IMG/VR virus record: IMGVR_UViG_3300023172_000052
Coordinates: 1-44,878 of that record
Source of the DNA: a virus
DNA: 44,878 nt
Strand: one strand, 5' to 3'
The position numbers and the translations under genes are program-made. The notes below the pieces were generated by a model. It searched no databases and was not told the origin of the DNA. It was given only the letters and a program-made list of their open reading frames with translations. This document shows, piece by piece, positions 8,801 through 17,200 of the stretch. Position 1 is the first letter of the stretch. Every line of letters starts with the position of its first letter.

Positions 8801-10722
8801 GCGACCAGGGTAGAATCTGTACCAGAGAAAACTTCGGATGAGTTGGTTGCAGCATGAAGCAAGTGATACTTGCCCATGTCATTATCCCAACCAAAGAACC
8901 CAAGACGTGCTTGAGTATCATAGTAACGGAACTCAATACCACGGTCTTTGGAGTCATTGACAGTAGGAGCAGTATCACCAGCAAGTGTGATGATGGGGTC
9001 ATCGATTGTTACTACCGTAGAATTTACGGTAGTTGTTGTTCCCATAACCGTGAGGTCACCCATGATGGAAACTGTACCTGCCGTGTTACCACCAGCAGGA
9101 TACGGGTCGATTGTAATAGTGCCCGCAGAAGTATTACCGTAGATTGTAGAACCATTGAAGTGAATATCTTCAATGATAACGTCATTACTTGTAGATTGAA
9201 TTGAGATATCATTATCAGCGGTCATTTCAATCTTCGCTTCACCAGCACCAGCGTTATTTGCTGTGAAGCGAAGGAATCTGTTGGATGTAGTGTTTGCATC
9301 CATGAGAACCGTCAGAGAACCTTGACGGTTGATAGTCTGGATAGATGTGCTTGTCTTATCAAGAGTAATATCACTGAAGATTGTTGCCGTTGCAGTGTTT
9401 ACATCTAGGTCTTGGTCGTGTGCAACATGCAGAAGGGAATTACCACTGGTGTTGTTTACACGCAGAGTATTAATAGTAGTAAAGCCTGTATAAGCATCAG
9501 CAGTAGTGTGCTCGTTGTCGAGCTCATAATCCGTGGTGGAATTTCCGTCTGTGAAGATGAGTCGGTTGTTTTGCAGCTGGGTGTTGTCGATTGCAGCTGC
9601 TGCGATTGTGACGTGTCCGTTAGTATCAACATCAAAGTCCTCTTGAGCAAAAGATGCTAAACCTTTCTGAGGTGTGCCAACTGCTGCCAGGAATCTCCAA
9701 CCACCAGCATCTCCGCTGGTGTGAGAAGGAGCACCAAGACCAGAGTTGATTGATACCAGTGCCTGATATACATTGCCACCAGAGTGAATAATATCGTAGC
9801 GAGAATATGATGTCGCTGCATCATATTCAGGTTGTTTTGTACCTTCGATTGCAGTGGTAATCGGTATCGTTTCAGATGATGTGAAACGACCCCATCTGTC
9901 GAGGGTGTAGCGAACTGTATTGACAGTTCTGTTGGTATTCAGCGGCAGGTCATCCCCACCAACAGAAATAATTGCAGGAATATTATAAAGTGCAGTGTCG
10001 TCAGTGCCTGTAGCAATATATTCCGATTCGAGAGTAACCACAGAGACTGCTAAGTCAATTTGGGGGTTGCCGCTGACAGCGTTACCATTATCAATGTCAA
10101 TTCTACCTGTGGTTCCCAGGAGAGTTCTTGCTTGAATCGTACCAGCAGCGGTACGAGAAACCATGCCCAGAGCAGACAATGCAGCGAGAGATGTCAGGTC
10201 AGGGTCGAGTGGTTGTACGTCAGTAAGACCCATGTCCACATAGGACGTTGGGTTAGAAGCATTTGTGATGCGCCCCTTAGCATCAACAGTTAGTTTTGTA
10301 TAAGTCCCGTTCGATGTGGTTGTACCATCATAGTGAGGTAGGGTTGTAACAACCTGAAGCAGCGCGTTAATGTTCAGGTTAGAACTACCATCAAATACAC
10401 CAGAACCCACAACGTCCTGAGACAACTGAATTTGACGAGCAGTTGTCAGTCTCTGTGCGGTAGAAGCAGAACCAATCAGGTTTGCAGTAATGTTACCTGC
10501 AGAGAAGTTACCGTCAGCGTCTCTTTGAACAAGAGTGTTTGCTGTACTGGTAATCGACTCCAGAGGTCTTTCGTATCGTAGGGAGTTCCAAGACGTAACA
10601 CCATCACCGATTTTGATACGACCTGTATCAAGTTCGATTCCGAGTTCACCTTGAGCCAGAATAGGGTTAGCATTTGCCCATTCCTGAGCGCCACCACGAC
10701 GTAGTTGGATTCTATTTGCCAT
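5815..10722 (-). CDS. Long tail fibre-like protein with Mtd_N-type start
   Basis: The 1635-residue protein begins MANRIQLRRGGAQEW, then NPILAQGELGIELDTGRIKI and GDGVTSW. This resembles the N-terminal domain of the phage major tropism determinant (Mtd_N) found at the start of many fibres. A CBM5/12-like segment lies near residues 297-347 (YSRYDIIHSGGNVYQAL with GGWRFLA). Residues about 550-640 and 1010-1105 are two copies of one module (TIDDPIITLGGDTAP, EFRYYD, FGFFGWDN). Between and after them are short beta repeats such as TLDVDGHTELNNTL, and fibre repeats SGNFSAGTITANLTG and GSVSFNGGSNVTI. This is typical of trimeric beta-helical fibres. A TSGAT-type module ends the protein. It occupies the T4 gp9-to-wac position before gp13. 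No chaperone domain is visible. A receptor-binding role is inferred. Confidence 0.8.
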   Translation of the reverse strand: MANRIQLRRGGAQEWANANPILAQGELGIELDTGRIKIGDGVTSWNSLRYERPLESITSTANTLVQRDADGNFSAGNITANLIGSASTAQRLTTARQIQLSQDVVGSGVFDGSSNLNINALLQVVTTLPHYDGTTTSNGTYTKLTVDAKGRITNASNPTSYVDMGLTDVQPLDPDLTSLAALSALGMVSRTAAGTIQARTLLGTTGRIDIDNGNAVSGNPQIDLAVSVVTLESEYIATGTDDTALYNIPAIISVGGDDLPLNTNRTVNTVRYTLDRWGRFTSSETIPITTAIEGTKQPEYDAATSYSRYDIIHSGGNVYQALVSINSGLGAPSHTSGDAGGWRFLAAVGTPQKGLASFAQEDFDVDTNGHVTIAAAAIDNTQLQNNRLIFTDGNSTTDYELDNEHTTADAYTGFTTINTLRVNNTSGNSLLHVAHDQDLDVNTATATIFSDITLDKTSTSIQTINRQGSLTVLMDANTTSNRFLRFTANNAGAGEAKIEMTADNDISIQSTSNDVIIEDIHFNGSTIYGNTSAGTITIDPYPAGGNTAGTVSIMGDLTVMGTTTTVNSTVVTIDDPIITLAGDTAPTVNDSKDRGIEFRYYDTQARLGFFGWDNDMGKYHLLHAATNSSEVFSGTDSTLVAGSIELTDTTVSNTHTSGALIVAGGVGIGGAIFANSTLDIEGQVTIFDSLVIQAANEDFLILDGDAAAVFTVDTDTGNTVIEGTLDVQLETEITDNLIVTADNKEFIIRTAAAANRFTVDTDNGNTYIYGTLEVDNTSQFDANVTINADQTVNGNVNFVGANRYFSIKDGTNITRFSVDNDNGNTSISGTLYAYNATTLNNTLTVNQHTELNSTLNVDGDATFQQDLIVNDVNSYFRVQDNNGTDKFNVWSNTGATFIQGSLTVNDNVNFNGSTFDVDNASTFRANIDYRNNNTYRYIDGAGNIEMTIDGATGNIHTDGTLDVDGGVTFNNTLDVDGATTLNSTLDVDGHTELNNTLNVDGNATFQNNVVINQNLTVNGTTTTVNSTVMTIDDPIITLGGDTAPSSNDGKDRGVEFRYYDGGAKFGFFGWDNNLGKYRMLESATNNAEVYTGTDATLRVGKLEVTGAGTSVDIDSNLNVDGTITVDGQLISNVATGTAPFTVASTTKVTNLNADLLDGMTTSASATGNTVVYRNAIGNFSANIITVNGGTGASAGIQGNALTADTLKTTRNIAIDGVVNGNVNFNGGSNVTITTTFDDADITALASQTTQTGYLVRTGNGTYDRRTFAVSGTGLTVTNGNGVSGNTTFTLNTNTASAANSVVLRDVNGNFAAGTITANLSGTATQVSNTLSVGTHLSFASGTSYNGANARQIVTDATSANVVGRLVARDSSGNFSAGTITANLTGDVTGNLAGNASTASTLQTARNIALSGDLTGSVSFNGGSNVTIASTLVNSGVTAGTYTKVTVDAKGRVTSATGASTADISENVNYQYFTAERAQDAVGNALVAGEGIDINYNDVNNQIEIDAEIATASNRGVASFNSNHLAVAGGEVKISQTFLENAFLQLQSMLSNLETTTTLIIRHTGLNTGLTVGDTFVGSVSGATGTITDVLNLAGGIKGIQVDSVTGFFVAGETLTFSTGGVANGETRVIDSTPFA
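7411..7690 (-). repeat. Fibre module, second copy
   Basis: This copy encodes TIDDPIITLGGDTAP through VEFRYYDGGAKFGFFGWDNN and AEVYTGTDATL. It is a diverged direct repeat of 8785-9060; short stretches such as gatggggtcatc and accgtgaggt are identical in DNA. Confidence 0.8.
8785..9060 (-). repeat. Fibre module, first copy
   Basis: This copy encodes TIDDPIITLAGDTAP through IEFRYYDTQARLGFFGWDND and SEVFSGTDSTL. It lies about 1.37 kb upstream, in transcription direction, of the second copy, in the same frame. Confidence 0.8.
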
Positions 10723-10764
10723 TGTCTATAAACGCTGCTTAGGGGGACTTCTGTGAGTTATAGT

Positions 10765-10772
10765 TATTTATC
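10765..10772 (-). promoter_or_regulatory. Late promoter GATAAATA upstream of the fibre gene
   Basis: The minus strand reads GATAAATA just after the terminator and 42 nt before the ATG of the 1635-residue fibre gene. Terminator followed by late promoter makes a clean unit boundary, so the fibre-gp13-14-15-16 block can be transcribed independently. Confidence 0.75.
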
Positions 10773-10777
10773 ACAAC

Positions 10778-10803
10778 AAAAAGGGGACCCGAAGGTCCCC
10801 TTT
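10778..10803 (-). terminator. Intrinsic terminator closing the gp8 unit
   Basis: On the minus strand a 7-bp GC-rich stem (GGGGACC / GGTCCCC) with a stable TTCG tetraloop is followed by TTTTT. Flanking A and T bases can extend the stem by 3 bp. It begins 7 nt after the stop of the 71-residue gene. Confidence 0.92.
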
Positions 10804-10809
10804 ACTTAC

Positions 10810-11025
10810 TCATTCTTCAGGAGGGGTATCCGCTACGACCACCTCTTCTTCGGCAGGTGGGTCAACATAATACTCCAGTGCCTCAATAGCACCTTTGAGT
10901 TTGAGGATTGTCTGCTCATTTTGGCGAATAGAAGAGACCAGTTTTTGGTTCTCTTCAAGCAGTCCTTCCATCCGTTGACGGAACTGCGTCAGCATTTCAT
11001 CCTGGGAAACTTTCTCAATTGTCAT
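10810..11025 (-). CDS. Small acidic coiled-coil protein
   Basis: The 71-residue product is mostly one amphipathic helix (residues about 8-50: LTQFRQRMEGLLEENQKL, then IRQNEQTILKLKGAIEALEY) with an acidic, proline-rich tail (PPAEEEVVVADTPPEE). It is the last gene before a strong intrinsic terminator, so it ends the gp8 transcription unit. Its start lies within the end of the 82-residue gene. Function is unknown. Two consecutive coiled-coil proteins after the large wedge-associated protein could act as assembly factors or trimerising elements, but nothing in the sequence proves this. Confidence 0.7.
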   Translation of the reverse strand: MTIEKVSQDEMLTQFRQRMEGLLEENQKLVSSIRQNEQTILKLKGAIEALEYYVDPPAEEEVVVADTPPEE

Positions 11026-11263
11026 GATTTTTTTGGACTAACGTTAGTAGGAGTGATTTGATATCTCCCATTTCTGATTTTAACTCAGAAATCTCATTTT
11101 GTAAATCGTTTAGAGATTTGTTCTTCTTTTTATCCTGTTCAAGACCGCGCATGTAGTTTTCATACTCACGGCGGTTAGTGTTAACAACCGCCCCAGAGTA
11201 CTTATCTCGCCCCAGGTGAGGGTGGTCCGTCACAGGTTGAAGTTCAATTTTCGGGTCAATCAT
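11015..11263 (-). CDS. Small conserved-type phage protein with C-terminal coiled coil
   Basis: The 82-residue protein has a polar N-terminal half (GRDKYSGAVVNTNRREYENY) and a predicted helix from about residue 50 with hydrophobic heptads (LNDLQNEISELKSEMGDI). It starts inside the stop of the DUF4815 gene (ATGA overlap), which indicates translational coupling. It overlaps the next small gene by 11 nt. The family is not recognised by function. A small structural or assembly partner of the upstream protein is possible, by position only. No membrane segment or cysteine is present. Confidence 0.75.
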   Translation of the reverse strand: MIDPKIELQPVTDHPHLGRDKYSGAVVNTNRREYENYMRGLEQDKKKNKSLNDLQNEISELKSEMGDIKSLLLTLVQKNHDN

Positions 11264-14200
11264 GATGCAAGTGCAATTGCTCTAAACTCTTTAATCTGTG
11301 GGGGATATGCTTGGTTTGCACTACGCATTACAATCTTAATTTGATATGCGGAGAATTCCAAACCAGTTACTTCGTACTCATAATCAGAGTACATTACTTG
11401 GTCTGTAGAAGAAGGAATGGTTGCATCGGCTGTGGGGAAGTACTCATATCCGATTTCATCCAACTCCTGACCAGAACCAGGCGCGACTACCTTATATAGG
11501 ACATCAATCTCAGCACCATTTGGACGGTATGCACTAAACATAACCTTAATGGAGCGAGAAGTGTTAGTCAGACGTGCAACCTTAGTCAAGTAAACTGCGG
11601 AATGCGGGTCACCTGTAGGTTGCTTAGAAAGAGTCGGGTTAGAAGGATTGTTAACTCTATTAGAAGTTGTAATCAGAGAAACACGGTCAAGGTCAATGTA
11701 AGGACTTACATTATCAACACTAGACTGCAATGCACACTCAAGTCTAAGAGACTTCTGACCATTTAGTTCTTCATCCTCATTAACCTGCGAACAAACCATT
11801 CTCGGAGAAGCGAAGTAGTTTTGCTCATTCAGGAGAACGTCATCCAGAACACCATCATCAACAAAGGAATTTTGTGTAGTAGTGATACCATCATTAATTG
11901 AAGAGCCAGAGATTGTACCGACCCTAGCAGTCATCTCGGTCTTCGGCAGAACAAGATTTTGTACTGTAGGTGTCAGAACTTCAAACGGAATGTTCTGAGT
12001 CGCAGATGCGTTAGCACCACCACTGACAACGCCAAGGCGTGCAACAGACTGAGTAACGAGTTCATATGTATCCAGAGTCGGACTAGAAATCTGGTTATGA
12101 GTCTTATTGATTTCAATCAGAGGAATGCCATCAAGGTTGTAGCAATGTACTACATCACTTTCAGCATGAGCAGAAGCAGTGGTATTGTTAGCACCTCTTT
12201 CAACTACAGTAATAGACTTACCATCGGCAGAGACTTGGTTGTAGCTAATAATTTCATCGCCAATCTTAATGTATCCAGGATTGCTGGCAGAAATGCCAAG
12301 ACCATTGACAACAGTGTGGAATGCCCGAGCATCGTTGATAGGAATTGTGGTATCATCATCGTCAACACCAGCAGTCAGATATGTGGGATTGACCTCGGAT
12401 TCAACGTTCTGAATAACAACGTTGTTGCGGGTATCATGCATACCATGGTTAGAATGCAGTACGGTAACCTTCTTAGTGGATTGGTCGAATGTCGGTGTGA
12501 TAGAAACGAACGATTCAACAGAGTCGCCAGTTACAGTGTGGTTTGCACCATCAATAACACCAGAAACAACTGTACCACCAGTGTTGGTTGCCTCAACAGT
12601 TTCGTTATCAGTGAATGTCTTAGAAACAAACTTCAGAGTCAGAAGGCGGTTGACACTATCCCAACTTACAACTTCAGCAGTAGCACCACTGGTTTGACCA
12701 GTAATTGTTGTACCAACTTCAAAGTCACCTGTCAGACCAGCAGCAAGGATTGTCATACTGCCTTCCGAACGGGAAGAAACCAGAGAGTACGTTACAACAC
12801 CACCAGTATTAGAACCAACTTGGAAAGCACCACTAATATCAGTTACGGTGATTTGGTTGGGATTCGTAACGGTGTTGACTGCCGTAATGGTAGCAAGAGC
12901 ATTAGAAGTCTTCTGATAGATTCTCGCACCAACAGTAAAGGTCTTACCTACACCATCAAGTACAAAGATTTGGTCAGGTTTATGTGTTTGGATTGGATTG
13001 TTTCTCAGATGGAGAACACCGCCATTACCAAGACCAAGGCGAGCGTTAGTAAACGTTGCCGTAGCACCTGTGGTGCTAAACTTCGCTCTATAAAGGTTGA
13101 ACTTAAGGTCTTCGTACTGGTCAGCAGTCCAGGTAGATGCGTTCTGCGACTTGAACAGAACACCAGCATAGGGTTGTTCGGAGATAGTTCTGTCTCCAGT
13201 GACATCAACGTCACCCATTCTAGAAATCCAGACCTGATACTCGTTAGAGTCAGTGAACAAAATCAGTGCATATTCAACGCCTTGCTGCAAGTAGACAGGA
13301 GCACGGAATGTGAACTTAGTCGGAATTGCTGCAGATTCGGAGAGTTGTACGTCTTCTGGTTTGACCGTAGTATCAGAGAACGGAAGAATCTTGTTAGAAG
13401 GATAACCGTTAACCATACTTCTAATCTGACAGTTAATAGGAATATTAGTATCTTTGGTGTAGAAGTAGAACTCGGCAGAGGTTACGAATACACCACCCTC
13501 ATCGTCAACCAAGAAAGATTGTGCAAGAGGGTCCCACCAACCAATCTGGCGAACCTCAGAACGTGTCGAGGTGATTGTCTGAGTATCGGTAACGGTATCC
13601 TTAACAATATCAGCATTACGAATTGCCAGGATGTTCTCCTGAACGGTGTTCAGTGTACCACTAGCTTCGTACGTAACGTCTGCACTAGAAGATACTGCAC
13701 CAGTAAGAAAGGAGTTTGTTTCACTTGTGGTCATACGAAGGACACGTTTGCCAGTTGCCCAACGAGGGTTAGCATCATTACCAGGGTCGGGAATGAAGAG
13801 AGTACCATAATACTGACCAATTCTATCGGTCAGGATTCTACGTGCTTTAACAACTGCCTTAGCACCAGAGGTGCCAACAAGAACTTCACCAACCTGAATA
13901 TTACCGTAGTAATCACCATTTACCTGAGTTGCCATCGCTTCGACATCAACGTTCAGATATACCGTCTCCGAAGAGTAGGAATCGGGAAGTTCAGAGTCAT
14001 CATAGGGGTTCCACTTGTAACCGTCATTAGGTGCAACAACTTTCAACTTAACACCAGATGTTTCACCAGTAACAGTTTCACCAATCACAAACGGAGTAGC
14101 ATTTGTTCTACTGTCTGTGTTGGGGTCCTTGATAAGTTCAATTAGTTTGGGAGTGATGTAGTTTACAACAGACTGACCATCGAAGAACGGATAGAATGTC

Positions 14201-17200
14201 GTTCTAGGCTTCAGACGTGCAATAGCAACACCAATATTTCTGGAACGAATCCAAGGAATAGAGGTCTGAGAAATTAGAGTATCACCCATCGACTTTCTGT
14301 CGATTCTGGGAACAATTCTAGTTCTAATACCAGTTCTAGACTGCTTCTGAGTTACAGTAATGTCTCTTGCTTCGTGAACATAAGCAAACCAACCAGTACC
14401 ACCCAACCAGTGACCACCACCGATGTTAGTGTGGGAAAGATATCTTCTAGTACCACCAACAGTTTCACCAGTCCAATCAGTCTGCCAGGAGTTCCACTGA
14501 ACAGGTGCAAAACCATTCTGGTCAACGTTGTTTTCTCTAGCAACAGCAGAGAAGTCGCCCTCAATGTTCTCAACACGAGCAGGAAGACGCTTAGTGTCTA
14601 CCCAGTCATCAGATGCAGGAGTCAGGTCAATACGTCCAATGTAAGTGAAAACGTTAAACGGGTTAACATTCTCAACACGAGATGCATAGGGTTGTTGAAT
14701 AGCAAGCATCTCTTCATAAGGAAGAGTCAAAACAGGACCAGTCTTTTGTACGGTAGAGAGGTCTGGTTGGAATTCAAGAGAAACGTTAGTCGTATAGTGT
14801 GTAGGACGGCACTCACCATTAGCAAAGTCCAGAGAAGCACGATAATCTTCATGCTGAAGGTCACTAACGTTGTGGGATGAGAAGTCGTCTACAATATAAC
14901 CATTCTTAAATCTGTCCTTACCATTAGCATCAGTAATCTTGAGATTATTAGTATCTGCTTCCAGCATGGATAGAGCAGTGTAATACTCTACCTGGGAAAG
15001 ACGCTGTTCAATTTCACCGATGTCACGCATTGTGTAACGACGGTTGTCTTCTTTCTTGATATAAACGTCTCTGTCTGGGTTATAACCATAGGGTCTATGG
15101 CGCATAAGTGCCAAGAACATGGCGTTCTTGATATCCTCTGGCGGTTGTGGGTTATCATCAGAAACACCCTTAACAACTTGGAACTGACGGTCTGCAGTCA
15201 GGAAGACCTTATCAATACGTCTGAGATAATAATCATAGTCACAACGGAAGTCAGTATCAATCTTGGGAATATCAAATACTGTTGCGTTTACCAGTCCACC
15301 AATGTCAAATACACGGGATTTGAAGTCATAGGTAGAACAGTTAACATATGCAGGCGAACCAACAGTACCAGTGCCACTGTAGAGAGGTTTAACAGCAGGA
15401 CGGAAGTCGAGTACGTCTCTCAGTTCAATATTCTTGAATCTGGGAATATCTTTGTAAGCAATACCAGTATAAGATTGTCCAGCAAAATAATCGCCAGTGG
15501 ACTGGTGAGAGAACCAGTCAACAACAACCTTAAGTTTACGGATAGGTGCAGCTGCACCAGCAACTCTTACAAGTCTGGAGCAGTCATAGAACATACCTCT
15601 CTGACCGTTGTCCAGATAATAATTGTCAGTCACATCTTTAGAACCAACGACGATAGAACCCTCATTATCATTAATCAGGGCAGAAATCGATTCTTGCTGA
15701 CTGTTAAGACCATCGATTGTTTCACCACCGATGAATGTACCACTCAGGGTAACAAATGTCAGACGCAGTGTAGTAGACGCAAAGTCAACGACAAGACCTC
15801 TAGCACCCGATGTTCTACCAACGATAACAGAACCAACAGCAAAGAATGCTGGTTCAACCAGTTGCATCGAAGGGATTACGGGGTCATTATCATCATAGGA
15901 TTCGTAAACTGCTCTGAGTCTATAACCATCGGGGAGACCCAAAGAGATTTCTTTATCTTCGATACGTGTACCATACAAGTTAGAATACTGAAGACCGAAG
16001 AGTTGATTATCCAGTTCTTGGATAGTCTTGAAGACCTTAAGAACAAACATGCTGTTGTTCGATTTAATCTTCTTAGTAGTTACGTTCTTGGAGATTGTAG
16101 CAGTCAACTTAACAGAAGTAACTGCGGTAAGACCAGTAACTTGAAGTGTAGTTCTGTCACTAGATGTGAAAGTTGCATAACCAGCAACACCAGGAGTACC
16201 GTCTTGTACCTCAATGACATCACCAACGCCAGAACCGCCAGTTACGACAAGACTATAGTTTTCTCTAGAAATAGAGGAGAACTGTTCGTTTTCTGGAAGA
16301 GTAACAGTAAATGCGTTGGATGAAATGGAGATATTATCAAATGTTCTCCGTACTGTCATCGATTCGTCGGAGATGGACTTGATAGATTCCCGAGGCATGG
16401 GAGAGAACAGGTCTGCATTCTCTCTACCCTGAAGACTAGGACGGAATCTCAGTACGGGAGAATATGTGCCATCGGCAGGAGCATTAGCAGCAATACAAGT
16501 AGCAACCTGTGTTGTGGTATTGATAATATTAGTGTAGTTTGTAGTTCCCAGCGAAGCGGGGTTTACTCTATCAACGATGACGTAGTTAGAAGCATTGAAG
16601 TAGATGTAGTCGCCAGGACGGAGGTCCGCACCAAAGTTGGAGTTAAAACCTGTGAGTGTTGTACCAGAGGCACCGAGCTGGAAAGCATCACCACGAAGTT
16701 GTACAATATCATTCAGTACAAGGTCAGATGTAAATTCAATGTTATTAGTCGTTTCATCTCTAGCAACCATCTGACGAGCATCAGTAAACTCGTATTTGTA
16801 CAGATGGGCAATAGAACCTTTCTCTCTACCATCAACATGAATGACTTCATTCTTAGCAAAGTTACCAGTAATTTGGTAGAGTCTCATTTGAGTAGAAGCA
16901 CTAATGCCATCTACAATGAAACCTCTCGCACCAGAAGTGGCACCCACAACCAAAGAACCTTGTCCAATAGTTTGAGCGGAAGAAAGTTCAACAACAGTGA
17001 ACATGTTGATATCAAACAAGTTCGACTGATATTCGTCATCAGTGTTGCTAAAAGTTGCATCTGGGTCAGAAGCATATTCAGACGCAGCAATTCTAGCGTA
17101 TCCAATAACATTGCCAGTAACATCACCAGGAGTTACAGTAGCAGTATCATACAATTCAACAGTTTGATATGAATTAGTTACTGAAGAACCACTAAAGTTG

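Noticed and set aside
11959-14145. 728-codon open frame on the plus strand
   Set aside because: It is antisense to the DUF4815 gene, and its translation is low-complexity and rich in Cys, Asn, Arg and Ser with no recognisable domain. It is a composition shadow.
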